Part shown: positions 1 through 11,719 of the stretch, piece by piece
Layout of the letters: every line of letters starts with the position of its first letter
Numbering within the stretch: position 1 is the stretch's first letter
From: Riptortus pedestris
Lineage: Eukaryota; Arthropoda; Insecta; Hemiptera; Alydidae
Reading direction: 5' to 3'
DNA: 64,000 nt
Assembly (NCBI GenBank): GCA_019009955.1
Contig: CM032231.1
Location: 105,513,001 to 105,577,000 of the forward strand
The notes under the pieces: model-generated
Databases searched by the model: none
What the model was told of the DNA's origin: nothing
Seen by the model: the letters and a program-made list of their open reading frames with translations, nothing else
Program-made: the position numbers and the translations under genes

Positions 1-381
1 AATGCATTGTATTTTATTCTTGTTTGATAAGGTTTTAGGGCAAAAAACAACTAGGTTATCGTCACCCGGTAATATACATAACTCTCGTTGTGGATAAGTA
101 CCTGAATTTGGTGAGTAAATTGTGTTTATGTAAGTAGTAAAAATTCCTGTTGTCACGTGAGGCGTATCTCCAGCGGTGTCATTGTTGTGGTAGTCCTCAA
201 TATTTCGCCAAACGGCATGTTATATGGTGGTCATGTTGAGTGTTGGCAAGTGGCAGCTCCTAAAGCTATTGTAAATATTGTTGTATCATCATTTATTTCG
301 TTATTTATAATTCAACCAACTTCTTAATTTTGATTTATTTACCACATGGCAATTTCGTACATCTATTCTTACATCTATTCT
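1..381. other. Unassigned AT-rich sequence
   Basis: No open frame, repeat family or RNA signature that I recognise. Ordinary AT-rich unique sequence leading into a truncated SINE. Confidence 0.5.
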
Positions 382-541
382 TAGGCGAGTTCGATTCTTG
401 CCTGGGCAAAGGAAATTATTTAGTGACGAAATTCATTAAATAACGTCCTAAAATCCCACCCTGGCTAGAAAAGGGCGGTAACCTGTAGATAACCCGTCTT
501 AATTAGCCTAAGTTGCAATAAAGTGCACGTTAATAAATAAT
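382..541 (+). repeat. tRNA-derived SINE, 5'-truncated
   Basis: Starts inside the tRNA-like head at the B-box-like stretch GAGTTCGATTC and continues through the family body (CTGGCTAGAAAAGGG, then CTGTAGATAACCCGTC, then AATTAGCC), ending in the tail AAAGTGCACGTTAATAAATAA. The same body recurs at 9.7, 11.2, 20.4, 27.5, 39.6, 41.5, 41.9 and 49.1 kb. The A-box half of the head is missing. Confidence 0.75.
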
Positions 542-654
542 AATATTCTTAGTTAATCATATGTTATTAACAATGGTGGGAACATATTTTTTTAATTTAC
601 AATTTTATCTTAAAGTAAGAATATATTTTTCTTACTTTAAAATAAAACGCAAAT

Positions 655-736
655 ATTTCGTCTTTATAACCGCAAATAAATGGCGCAATTGGGAAATCTG
701 CTTAGTTAACGCAGCCCTCTGCGTGACGGACTTTTA
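655..736 (+). repeat. HINE-like element, 3'-terminal fragment
   Basis: Contains the subterminal motif GGGAAATCTGCTTAG, a slightly altered terminal hairpin (ACGCAG/CTGCGT with a CCCT loop) and the end GTGACGGACTTTTA. The rest of the element is absent. A 100-codon frame crossing this fragment is not a gene. Confidence 0.75.
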
Positions 737-2237
737 TTGGTCAACATTGAAAACGCTAATCACATTCAATAGTTTTAATTATAAACGGAACTTTCCATTG
801 AGCAAGGGAATATCTTCCTGTATATATATTTTAATCTCCTGTAAAGGGCACATATGTACTTAATATTTCCTGTAAATGTTAAAGTCTTCCTGTGTATAAA
901 CTATTTTTTTAAAGAATCAATTGTGAATAAGAATTCACATCATCATATTTTCGCTGCTGTACTGCTACATTTTAAAGACAGCTTCTTACTCAAATTGAAT
1001 AAGTGTTTTCCTTTCCTCTGACTTATATTGCTCTCTGAAATTTTAATTATGTATTATTCAAGGGGGTAGCTTTGAAGGTAAATGATGTTGGTAAGCCCTT
1101 GAACGACCTAGAGGGCTGGAGGCCTGTTGGAGATGTTGACAAGAGGGTCGCTAAGACGAATATGAAGGTCCAAGGATGACCAAGAGATTTGCATCTTGAT
1201 TGCTGGGGCCCTTCCTTCGAGATAGTCATTTACAAGTTAATGTTGGTTCTGTATACATAATCCACACCGTCATGCTACACTTACGTCGGTCCTCCCCCCC
1301 CCCCAGTTCCATTAAATAATTGATAAATTGATTGTCTATTAACATATTGAGTAGGACCTTCTTGACAAGTCAGTGTCCCTCGCCAGATTCATACGAACTG
1401 ATGAATTCATTCTATGAATCATATTAGGGATTTAGGCAGTCCAATTCCCAGGGAATTATTGTGGGTCTCCAAAATTCCCCATTTCAGGCAATTTAATTTA
1501 GTTTTCATAAATATACATTGATGTTGAACTATATTTGTGCTGTCTGCGAATTTGTAAAATGTATTTCCCTAAATACATTTCTGAATAATATATCATCAGA
1601 TCCCAGCTCGAAGCAATGACTAAATTTTAAATTTAAGTACACTGTTGTTAACACTTTAAATAAAACGTTATATACTGTTGGAGTGAATATTATAATGAAG
1701 ATTGTTATATTCATATCTCTTTGTAATGGTGAGATATAGGTTAGGTGTAAAACATATGTTTTGTAAATTCATAAGATATGATTTTGTTTGGCAGTCATGA
1801 GCTGAAGAATAAGGAGACACATTCTGATAAAGCATGCTAAACCTTTTTTTGTACATAAGAACATAAACAATCTAGCATGCATACAGTCCGATTTTTGATA
1901 AAACTATATCCTCTTTATCACGAGTGATAAAATACTATAAACAATGAAAAACCAGACCATTCCACCTGAATTACCCAGCAAACTTAATTAGCAGTTTTAT
2001 AGGTTGGTATAATTTAACCCCTAATTAAACTATTAATGATGTTCATGTTTAATTCCTTGAAGGAATTAAAAATAGTGTCCTATACGCCATAAATTCCGGT
2101 ATTCATGTTCAAACCAATTATTCGTTTTCACCTTCTTTGAGTCCATATTGATTGGTTTAGGCGTGGCGTGTGTCCGTATGTAAATATGAACACATGTGCA
2201 TACTCCTTAACTAGCCTCAGAAAGTTGATATTACATA
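737..2237. other. Unassigned AT-rich sequence
   Basis: No recognised family. A short stretch at 1056-1170 stays open on the plus strand for about 37 codons after a possible AG acceptor and is less AT-rich than its surroundings, but it matches no protein I know. A C-run lies near 1297. Confidence 0.4.
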
Positions 2238-2612
2238 TTAGCAGATTTCATCTTAGAGGATATCATCTACTAAAGATAATGATGGGATTATCATAAAAAA
2301 GCAAAATCCATAAATTGGAAATATCTCCGCTACTATAAGTCAAATCGAAAAATTGTAAATAATCCATCTTATTGCAAATGTAATGTTCTACAAACTTTGT
2401 TATGTGTGCTTTTTTCATTATCTTGATTATTAACCGAGATATTTGCATTTATTAGTTTTTGGCCTTTAGTAAACCCCCACTCCTACTGATGTCACATTAA
2501 CTATACCAAATGTTTTTCTCATTGAACTTTTACGTTTTGAGGTAAATAGAAATACGAGACGCACATGGGAAATCTGCTTAGTTAACGCAGACCTTGCGTG
2601 TTGGACTTTTTA
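2238..2612 (+). repeat. HINE-like element, internally deleted
   Basis: The 5' start TTAGCAGATTTC is followed by a diverged 5' module, one core (ATATCTCCG through TAACCGAGATATTTGC), the type A 3' module (TTTGGCCTTTAGTAAACCC) and the 3' end GGGAAATCTGCTTAG with a damaged hairpin. The TA microsatellite segment is missing, so the copy is about 375 bp instead of 650-900 bp. Confidence 0.8.
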
Positions 2613-3103
2613 GGTCTGCTGTAACATCTAATTGTCCGCCTCCAGTTTTGATCGAAAAAGACTAACGCGAGATGAGAGTTTGTGGAGGGTGAAAATAAAA
2701 AATTGGAAATTTCTCCGTACTAATTAGTGACACATAAAATTAATTTTTGTCCATTTCTGTTTACACTGAAAATGTCTGTAAACCATGTTTTATGATTTTT
2801 CTGACCCTATGGCTTGGTATGAAGATTTCGTTTTTCACTTTCAAAGGAAAAATAATTTTGAATGATGTGAAGCAAACCATATTTGTAGTTGTACGATTGT
2901 AAGAACGTAACGTGGTTTCCAGATTAGATATTAATGACAAGTTAAATCACTTAGTTGAAGTATCCTATTTTAATAGATTAATCTACTATTGTGGTGCTCC
3001 GAGTTTTGGGAAAATTCGCTTAAAGGGTTTTAATTAGTTATTGGATTCTGAAGTAGTCAAGAGATTCTGGTTCGGTCTCTGACCGATGACCACATTTCTA
3101 ATA
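2613..3103. other. Unassigned AT-rich sequence
   Basis: Lies between two HINE copies of opposite orientation. No motif recognised. Confidence 0.4.
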
Positions 3104-3782
3104 AAAAAAAGTTACACGGGAACTGCGTAAACTAAGTGGATTTCCCAACTGTTGGTATAGCATGCTTGTGACCTCATCTCAGTGGGGGAGATATTACTCC
3201 GGGCTGAAAACAAGTAAGTACGAATAAACGGATTAGTATTTGAGTTAGGAAAAAAATACATAGAACAACAATTACAGAGCATTATTAGTGTAGCAATGGA
3301 GGAATTTTGAGTTTTCGAATCCTTTCCTCAAAACCCTATTCCACGACTGATTTCTGACATTAACACATTAATGTTGAATGAAACGGTAAAATCGATTAAT
3401 ATTCATGACATATAAAATAGGTGCATTTAACATTTAAAGGCAATTTAATTTGCAATAAGATGGATTATTTACAATTTTTTAATCTGGGTTATTTTAGCGG
3501 AGATACTTCAAATTTTAAAAATCCCCATCTAAAATCCCCTCCCACTAGTCCGATTTCTGCTGCTAACAAACTTGATCATTCTTCTAACATAAAAAAATTG
3601 TATTTCGAGTTTAGTAACGATGAAACAACAATTGCGACCGCTAGAGCATATCATTTTGAATGGGCCTCATTTTCATCATCTCTTGGTTAGGATATGTGGA
3701 TATTTGAGGGTATTTCTTTTTGAAAATCGCATCATTAGTGCAACCTCAATAGCTGTTTTCCCATAAAGGAAATCTGCTAAAA
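3104..3782 (-). repeat. HINE-like element, old two-core copy
   Basis: Read on the minus strand it runs from the 5' end at 3782 (AGCAGATTTCC) to a degraded 3' hairpin at 3104. The core signature (reverse of CGATTTC..GTTAAC with C-rich block) is seen twice, near 3310-3370 and 3530-3570, so the core is duplicated. The TA array has been lost. High divergence suggests an early insertion. An 89-codon frame here is repeat-derived. Confidence 0.75.
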
Positions 3783-4239
3783 CATTATTAATAATTAACG
3801 ATGGGTTCATTCTATTCCATTAAAATGAAGTGTCAAACATTTAATTCTGTTTCATTCACGATGTGAGCATATCAATGAAAAACTGCACCAATTAAGCAGG
3901 GCGTATCATTCGTCACTTTCTATAAGTTACGTCAGAAGTAGCGGCTGTGCGAGTTACGACTGATCCTGGATCTATTGAGCAACAGCCACAAGCATTCTCA
4001 TTCGATACACCAAATTGCTCCGTTTGTATTATCTTAGCCGATAAATCTAATGGGATTCATTGCTTAGATAATTGTCAAGACGACTCGTCTGTGTAATTAC
4101 TTTAAAACGTGCGGAAATAATCAACGGCCTTTTAAAGAAGATTCGGTGCTTTAGAGGAATTAATTAAGTGTAGGATGGCATGGGGAAATATTCGTATTTA
4201 ATGTATTTTTTTGTCATTGTATGTTTTGTTTTTAATTTA
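3783..4239. other. Unassigned sequence
   Basis: Unique AT-rich sequence; nothing recognised. Confidence 0.4.
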
Positions 4240-4290
4240 CAAGAGTCCAAGTTTAGCTACTAAGGCTAAGCGGGACGGGTTACCGACAGC
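4240..4290 (-). repeat. SINE tail-side fragment
   Basis: Matches the reverse complement of the SINE body (CTACTAAGGCTAAGCGGGACGGGTT). It ends just before the T-run where the next HINE begins, in the position where the SINE normally has CCCTTTTCTAGCC. The HINE may have inserted into this SINE's T-run, but the remaining SINE half is not found beyond the HINE. Confidence 0.55.
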
Positions 4291-4297
4291 CTAACAA

Positions 4298-5346
4298 TTT
4301 TAGCAGATTTGAGGGAAATCTCTAGCAGTCACCATTTTCTTCCTTGTCGTTACCAAACTCGATAAATAAGCATTTTATGTAAAACTTAAGATCATGTTCG
4401 TCAATGGCTGAAATCGGGCAGGGGGATAGGGTGGTTTAGAATAGAGGAATTCCAAGAATTAGAAATATCTTTGTTAATATAAGTTATAAGGAGGGAGGGG
4501 GGAGGTTATAGGGAAGAGGGGAATTTGAAAATTCAAAATATCTCCGTTATTTCGTGTCGGATCGAAATATTGTATAGAACCAATCTTATTGCAAATGTAA
4601 TGTCCTATAAATATTGTTATATACATGTTTTATATATAATGAATGTTAACCGAAATATTTCCATATTTTGGTTTTTGGCCATCAGTAAACCTCCACTCCT
4701 CACATCAACAATAACTGTTATATCCTGAACTACTTCAATCAAAGGTTAAATTCCAAACGTCATTTTCATTGAAATTTTTATTTTGTGAGATACACGAAAA
4801 TAAGCTATGTGATAACGTTATCATTAAGACTTTTCGTTTCTTACCCGAAAATGTTAAAGTGATCTGTAACATACTCACAGACAACACTATAGACCATAAT
4901 TGATATTGTGGGAAATCGGAAATTAAATAGTGAGGGTCCAGACGGGGATTTCGAAAATTCAAAATATCTTCGTTCGGATCGTAAAATGCTATAGAACCAA
5001 TCTTGTTAAACTATTGGTGTTCTACAATTTCAAAAAATTCCTAATATCTCCGTTAATATGCTTCGGATCAATAATTTGTATAGATTCAATCTTATTGAAT
5101 ATGTAATGTTCTATACATGTTGTTATGTTCATTTTTTCATTATCTTGATTATTAACCGAGATATTTGCATTTTTTTAGTTTTTGGCCTCCAGTAAACCCT
5201 TACTCCAACTCATGTCATATTAACAATAAGCTGGTATATTATTGCACATTTGAAGCCTAAGTGCCAAATATTGTTCTCATTGAACGTTTACGTTTAGAGA
5301 TAAATGCAAATACGTGACGCACGTGGGAAATCAGCTTAGGACTTTC
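4298..5346 (+). repeat. HINE-like element, multi-core, 3' hairpin missing
   Basis: TTTTAGCAGATTT starts the copy. Core sequence (AAATATCTCCG .. ATTGTATAGAACCAATCTTATTG .. TAACCGAGATATT) is repeated about three times (near 4530-4660, 4955-5010 and 5045-5180), followed by the type A 3' module. The 3' end reads GGGAAATCAGCTTA directly joined to GGACTTTC: the roughly 25 bases holding the terminal hairpin are gone. No TA array. Confidence 0.8.
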
Positions 5347-5896
5347 TTGACTTACATACGTTCATCATTAGATCAAGAAGCTTTAGGCAGGTTCGAGATA
5401 TAGATATTTAATCTGGGAATCTCTTCAAATTCGTAATTTGGCCAATTTGAGCGTCGGACGAGTCTAATTGCGCTGAGCCCCGATGTTCGCGGATCCCCCA
5501 GAAGCGCCCCCCTCGGTGGCTGTGACAGGAAGCGGCGTACATAGCCTGGTAAATCGGTGCAGTGGGCCGTGGTACAGCTCGCCCCGTAACAGTTGATAGG
5601 ATGTGGTTCCGCCCTCTGCTTCTCCTTTCTTCAGGCCGCCGTCACCCACCGGAAACAGTCTTATACACAGTCATCCTCCTTACAGCCTCCTTTCAACCGA
5701 TCTTCCCATTTGCTTTTACACTTTTTCCCGATCCCCACCTCGTGGGGGCCGCTCTGGAGGGTTTTTGCCCAGTGCCATTATGGTTTATTAGGAATGCATT
5801 TCCGACACCTGCTCAGAACACTCGTGATGAGGAAATTCAAGAAGAAATGTGTTTTCTTAAACGTTCTTCTGATGATAAACTATATGCATCTATCCC
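5347..5896. other. GC-richer unique block
   Basis: About 5450-5800 is clearly richer in G+C than its surroundings and contains no known repeat. Overlapping frames of 134, 109, 62 and 61 codons exist here, but the longest runs on into the neighbouring HINE, so none is accepted as a gene. It could be a fragment of another mobile element or old host sequence. Confidence 0.35.
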
Positions 5897-6441
5897 AAAA
5901 AGTAAAAGTTCAATTGGAATAATATTTGTTATTTATGCTTCAAATAATGTGCTTCTTAACGACTAGTGCAGGAGGGGTTTACTGAAGTCCGAAAAGTAAA
6001 AAAAATACAAATATCGCGGTTAATAACCAAGGTATTGAGAAAACGTGCATAACAAACTCTTATTGTCATTAAATTTTCAATAAGAATTGTTCTATACAAT
6101 TTTTAAATCCGACGCATAATAACGGAGATATTAAGACTTTTCAAAATCCCCCGCCCTCCGTCTTGTCGGGTATCAGGCGTTAACGAGCTGATATTTAGTT
6201 TTAAATAAAACGTTTAAATATCGGGTTTGGTAGTGATCAAATAAAAATTGTGACCGCTAGAGCATTTACAGAAGTGTGTTCCTGTGTGTGAGTGGGTGTA
6301 GGAGAGGGGGTTTACTGAAGACCGAAAACTAAAAAAAATATAAATATCGCGGTTAATAATCGAGATAGTAAAAAAACATTTATAACAAAATTTATAGAAA
6401 ATTTAATTTGCAATACATATATATATATGTGGTATATATAT

Positions 6442-6493
<52 letters not shown>

Positions 6494-6618
6494 GAATGGG
6501 CCTCATTCTTGTCATCTACTAGGTAGGATCGATGGACATTTGGAGAAATTTTTCGAAAATTGCGTAGTGAGTAAAACCTCAATTGCTGATTTCTCGTCAG
6601 GGGATAAAGGAATAAATT
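5897..6618 (-). repeat. HINE-like element, TA-rich copy
   Basis: Minus-strand copy with its 5' end near 6618 (diverged palindrome) and its 3' side truncated at about 5897 inside the type A module (reverse of ACTTTTACG..). The core and the adjoining type A piece (GGGGTTTACTGAAG) appear twice, at about 5970-6150 and 6305-6415. The TA array is at about 6415-6488 and is interrupted by GTGG and AGG. Confidence 0.8.
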
Positions 6619-6942
6619 CTTAAAAATATGTAAGTGTGTGTCTCTCTATCTATCCACATATATAAATATGTAGTACATAGATGTATTCTGCATATCTAAA
6701 TATTAGCATCGATAAAAAGCTTTATGTTTCTTAAGCCCCCTTCACAACTCACCCTCTCTTCCACCTTTCCCGATTCCAATTTTGCTTAATAACAAAAGTA
6801 GATTTATTTAGCTTCAAGAAAAATCGACGTTCCTTTTAAATTTAATCGCATTATATACATACATATAAACAAATTTAAAGGATTAATGTTTTTAGCATTT
6901 AAGATCAACAATATGAGAAGTTTCCATAGTCTTGGGCATTTG
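6619..6942. other. Unassigned sequence
   Basis: AT-rich spacer between HINE copies; nothing recognised. Confidence 0.4.
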
Positions 6943-7068
6943 TTTTAGCAGATTTCCCTTAAGGGAAATCAGCTATTGAGGTTGTCCTCATGACGGAATT
7001 TTCGACTTTTTTCTTCAAATGTCCATCGATCCTACCTAGAAGATGACGAAAATGAGGTCCGTTCAAAA

Positions 7069-7104
<36 letters not shown>

Positions 7105-7854
7105 ATATATCTATATATATGTGTGTAACCGTTATAGTGGTCGCAATGTTTGTGTAATCTTTACCAAAGTCAGTTTTTAGTCGTTTTATATAAAAAGAAA
7201 GATCAAGTTCGTTAACGACTAAATCGGACCAGGGGGAAGGGGGGGGGTTTAGAGGGGAAGAATTTCGAAAATTCGAAATATCTCTGTTACTATACGTCGG
7301 ATCGAAAAGGTGTATAGAATTAATCTTATTGAAAATTAAATACACTATAAATAATCGTCTATCTTGAATATTAACCGAGATATTTGCATTTTTCAGTTTT
7401 TAGCCTTCAGTGAACTCCCACTTCTACTAGTGTTACATAAATAATGTTTTGTAATTTAATAAAAGATATTATTTGAAGCCTAATTTCCTATTATTGTTTT
7501 CATTGAACTTTTAGTTTGTGAGATATATGCAAATACGTTCTGTTGACCCCATCCCCCTTCTTTTGTTTTTGGATTTCTAAAATTTGAGTGATTGAGATAA
7601 AACTGATTCTGATTCATTACAAATTACACCACAAGCTTTAGTAAATTGTTTTCAATAAAATTAATATTTGTTTGTCTTTCCGGTCTATCTATGCCACGCT
7701 ACGAGGTTGGCTTGCCTGTTTGTTTTCAATTCAGCCTTGTATTATACATTTACTAAGCATTCACGGCTGTGTTACCGGTATGTATAATTATTTATTGTAA
7801 ACCCTCACGTGGGAAATCTGCTTAGTTTACGCAGCCCCTGCGTGACGGACTTTT
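6943..7854 (+). repeat. HINE-like element, full length (912 bp)
   Basis: Intact 5' end with a perfect 20-nt palindrome (GATTTCCC..GGGAAATC), 5' module (ATCGATCCTACC, GATGACGAAAATGAGG), TA array about 7072-7120, CGGTCGC-like module (here GTGGTCGCAA), core, type A remnant, long type C module (CTAAAATTTGAGTGATTGAG), and an intact 3' end GGGAAATCTGCTTAG + ACGCAG/CTGCGT hairpin + GACGGACTTTT. Good reference copy. Confidence 0.9.
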
Positions 7855-8244
7855 ATGGCCAAAAAAAGATTTTATTATCGAAGCCGATGTGATCCAGTCC
7901 TAACGGGACATTGGGAGTTTAGTATCTTCACTAACAAATACGATTCAAGCTCTTGAACACAGTAAGCGTCGATAATATGTAAATCTTTACGCTCAAAACA
8001 ATATTAAGCCTAAAACCATTTATCTGTAAGATTAAAAATTGTTGTCTTAGTCATGCTACTACTTTGACCCAATTTATACAGCTTTTACTGAATCTACATC
8101 CTCTATTGGCTGCAATTTCGACTAGTCATTTACTAACCTTGATATTTTGGAATTTTTAATTGAAACTAAAAGCTAAATTCGAGCACCTTTTCGACTTTGG
8201 TCTGTCAATTTTAAATAATCAGGGATGTCTGTAGTGGAATTGCA
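7855..8244. other. Unassigned sequence
   Basis: AT-rich, no recognised family. Confidence 0.4.
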
Positions 8245-8300
8245 CAAGGGAAATCTGCTTAGTTTATACATCAGCTGACAGTGACGGGCTTTTTGTCTCC
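8245..8300 (+). repeat. HINE-like 3'-terminal fragment
   Basis: GGGAAATCTGCTTAGTTTA followed by an altered hairpin region (CATCAGCTGACAGTGACGGGCTTTTT). Only the terminus can be recognised. Confidence 0.65.
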
Positions 8301-8965
8301 TAAGCTTTCATCTGGAAATATCCTAATCAGTTCTAAGTTGAGTAATCGGAACTAATGTAATAATGCTTGGATTCGCTTGCACTGTGTATAACACTATTAT
8401 GTTCATGTAGTATTCCCCATTCAAATTGTCCAGCTTTTTTGCTCGAAACTGGCAATTTTTTGGTTCGGATTTTCACGCTTCAGGTTGAACTATATAGCAC
8501 TGACTTCTGAAGTACTTAGAAGTACTTCTACTTTAGTCTTAGGGCATATTCCTGTGTTAGGAGATCTGGTGAGAACCCGGATATGATATAATACCAGAGA
8601 CTTCATGCTCCCAAGAACTGACCAGCCAAAAAATAGTTCCCATATCATTTCTGAGGAAGGAAGTAGTTGTACTCTCGAATTATAGCAACTTAAAACTGAC
8701 TAGAATAACATTGCTATAGAATTCAGACAGTAATTTTCTCAATAATGGTAAAATTTATATAAATGATGATCTTGGAATTGAAAAATATATGTTTATGGTT
8801 GTTATATAAGACTACGCTTAGTTATTTTTCTTCAAATGAACAGAAAACTATGAATATCCTATAAACAAGAACACTATAAGAAAATAGATTCTTTTTGATG
8901 AATAAAAACTGCCGAAAACTTGATTTTCTGCCGTTCGTAGTAACTAAAAGGAATAATTTTATTTT
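8301..8965. other. Unassigned AT-rich sequence
   Basis: No recognised repeat or gene. Confidence 0.4.
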
Positions 8966-9497
8966 TTTTAGGTAGATTTCCCTGTAGGTAAATCAGCTAT
9001 TGAGGTGGTAAGCAAGACGCGATTTTTCAAAAATTCCTTCAAATGTCCATCGATCCTACTCAGGAGATGATGAAAATGAGGTCCGTTCAAAAGTATCTAT
9101 CTATCTAGTACATATACATATATATATATATATATATATTTGTATCTTAACGCTTTAGCGGTCGTAATTTTTATTTGATCATTCATCATACTCGGTACTT
9201 AAACTTAAACTAAAGATCAAGTTCGTTGATGGCTGAAATCCAACCAGGAGAGAGGGGGTTTAGAGAGGGATGAATTTCGAAAATTCTTAATACCCCGTTA
9301 TTATGCGCTGGGCAAAAAAATCGTATAGAAACCCCCACTCCTATTTATGTCATATTAACTATAATAATTATATTATGAAGCACTTTATTTTTAAGCTTAA
9401 ATACCAAATATTGTTCTCTTTGTACTTCTACGTTTTAAGATAAATGGCAATGCGTCTCGCACTTGGGAAATCTGCTTAGTTAATGCTGACCCCTACA
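8966..9497 (+). repeat. HINE-like element, core deleted
   Basis: The 5' module is complete with a modified palindrome (CCCTGTAGG). TATC/TA microsatellite about 9098-9140. The copy jumps from the middle of the core (ATCGTATAGAA) straight to the type A module (ACCCCCACTCC), losing the 3' half of the core. The 3' motif GGGAAATCTGCTTAG is kept but the hairpin is degenerate. Confidence 0.85.
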
Positions 9498-9663
9498 TAT
9501 GTGTGTACTTGCTTCTTCAAACACATTTATGATGCCCGTTGATTGCTACCTCGACTTTATTTGTAAAGATTTTTATTTCGTTCCTCTTTAGGTACTCCAT
9601 CCGAATTATTAATAATAGTGCCAGTGCAGTCTTTATTTCATATGATCTATAATTATTCAAGGG

Positions 9664-9845
9664 TGCTCAGGTTAACTGAGTGAGTTAAGTCGTTGGCAAA
9701 CCTAGAATCATGGGATCGATTCCCTTATGGGCAATTGGAATTTATTAAGTGAGAAGCCACTAAATAAAATACTTACTCCCATCCTGGCTAGAAAATGATG
9801 GTAGCCTGTAGATTGTGTATGTTAATAACAACATTAATAATTGGG
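9664..9845 (+). repeat. tRNA-derived SINE
   Basis: Partial head (GTTAACTGAGTGAGTTAAG, then GGATCGATTCCCTTATGGGC as a B-box-like stretch) and body CCTGGCTAGAAAATGATGG, CTGTAGATTGTG. Diverged from the 41.5-kb copy. Confidence 0.65.
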
Positions 9846-10013
9846 GCAAGTAAGATTGAAATCACAGCATTGCTCTAGCATAAGCCATATTGAAAATTGA
9901 AATCCATATTTGTCACCATATCCATCGTGATTCAAACTCTTTAAGTCATAAGTTGATAATTTCCTTCTATGATTTGTTTCTTACCTTCTAATGATCGAAG
10001 AAGCACTAAACCT

Positions 10014-10503
10014 AAAAAAAGTCCGTCACGCAGGGGCTGCGTAAACTAAGCAGATTTCCCACGTGAAGTTTTACAATAGAGAAATCCGCCTAATAACAGC
10101 TGTAGTAGGAAGGGATCTCTAAACCTATTCACGAGGGACGAATAGTTCTGGAAACGGCCACCAGAGCTCTCGACGGAGAGTCCGGAACATGGCGGGGTTC
10201 CGTCGACCACAAACACAATACAAATGCAAATATCTCGGTTAATATTCAAGATACAGAATGAATGTATAGAACAATATTTATAGTAAACTTAATTTACAAT
10301 AAGATCGATTCTATACAATTTTTCGATCCGACGCATAATAACGGAGATATTTTGAAATTTCCGAAAATTCCCCACTCTAAATCCCCCCTCCCACTGGTCC
10401 GATTTCAGCCATTAACGAACTTGATCTTCTTTTTACATAAAACGATTAAATTCCAAGTTTGGTAACGATCAAACTAAAATTGCGACCGCTAGAGCGTTAA
10501 CAG

Positions 10504-10554
<51 letters not shown>

Positions 10555-10829
10555 TATATATATAGATATATATATAAAATTTTGAACGGACCTCATTTTC
10601 GTCATCTCCTGGGTAGGATCGATGGACATTTGAAGAAATTTTTCGAAACTCGCGTCATGAGTACGACCTCAATAGCAGATATCGAAAATGAGGTCCCTAC
10701 AAAACGGTATATATATTTGTCTGTTACCACTCTAGCGATCGCAATTCGTCGACACTCGTATGGAGATTTCTCTATTGTATTACGTGGGAAATCTGCTTAT
10801 TTTACGCAGCCCCTGCGTGACGGACTTTC
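10014..10829. repeat. Head-to-head HINE dimer with a 3' hairpin at both ends
   Basis: 10014-10680 is a minus-strand copy: 3' hairpin and GGGAAATCTGCT inverse at 10021-10062, GC-rich type B module, core, TA array about 10507-10578, 5' module. It stops at AATAGCAGAT just before the 5' palindrome. It is joined at about 10680 to a plus-strand copy that starts inside the 5' module (CGAAAATGAGGTCC), has a very short TA tract, lacks the core, and ends with an intact 3' hairpin at 10829. The composite is bounded by two 3' ends and has no 5' end. Open frames within it are repeat-derived. Confidence 0.85.
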
Positions 10830-11225
10830 TGTTGCCTGTCCTATAGATCGACTAATGATACACATGATCTTGATATTACAGCTTTAGAGCCCATATTAAA
10901 ACTTTGATTAACTCCCTTAAAGTCTTGCCCATCTTAAAACTTGTCGGTGATGATTTGACAAGGGTGATATGAGAACGATAAGGTGTCATCGGTTCAAGTC
11001 AACACGAACTTGTTGGCTGTAATTATAATGTTAAATGATCATGTTAAGTCTTATCATATGGGTCGCATGATCCAAGCTGCTTAAACAGATAACTCATTGC
11101 GTGTTGAGCGAAAGTTTGTTATTCTGATAAATGTTTTAAGAGAACTTCTAACCCCATTTAAGGAAACAACACATGTCACTGCCTGTTATCACCGTACCCT
11201 TACAGATTACATGTTTTATATATAC
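10830..11225. other. Unassigned sequence
   Basis: Unique, moderately AT-rich; nothing recognised. Confidence 0.4.
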
Positions 11226-11412
11226 CGAACTGGCAAACCTAGAGTGGTGAGTTCGATTCTCGCCTGGGCATAGGAAATTATTTAGTGGTGAAATTCATTA
11301 AATAACATCATACAATCTCACCCTGGCTAGAAAAGGGTGGTTACCTGTAGATAACCCGTCCCAATTAGCCTGAGTTGCAAAAATTTGGTGTTATTAAATA
11401 GTAATAATATAT
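11226..11412 (+). repeat. tRNA-derived SINE, 5'-truncated
   Basis: GAGTTCGATTCTCGCCTGGGC (head, B box) followed by ACCCTGGCTAGAAAAGGGTGG and CTGTAGATAACCCGTCCCAA. One of the better-preserved bodies; the A box is missing. Confidence 0.75.
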
Positions 11413-11526
11413 ACTGAACCAGTTTACTTTGTTATATTTGGTTTTTAAGTGTTATTTGAATGAAATGGATTAGATAGGAGGAACCATAGATGTTAGCGGT
11501 GATCTAGCTTTAAGAAGTATAAAGCC

Positions 11527-11670
11527 TCTTAGCAGGTTTCGATCTCTTCTCTCTTCTGCTGCATAAATCAGCTATTGAGGTTGTACTGATGTCGCGATTT
11601 TCGGAATATTTCCTCAAATGTCCATCGATTATACATACCTACGAGATGACGAAAATGTGTTCCGTTAAAC

Positions 11671-11719
<49 letters not shown>

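Noticed and set aside
5562..5966. 134-codon plus-strand frame
   Set aside because: Overlapping frames in the same GC-rich block, and its C-terminal part is HINE sequence.
6312..6515. Ile-Tyr-rich membrane protein frames (also at 26755 and 26824)
   Set aside because: Translated TA microsatellites of HINE copies.
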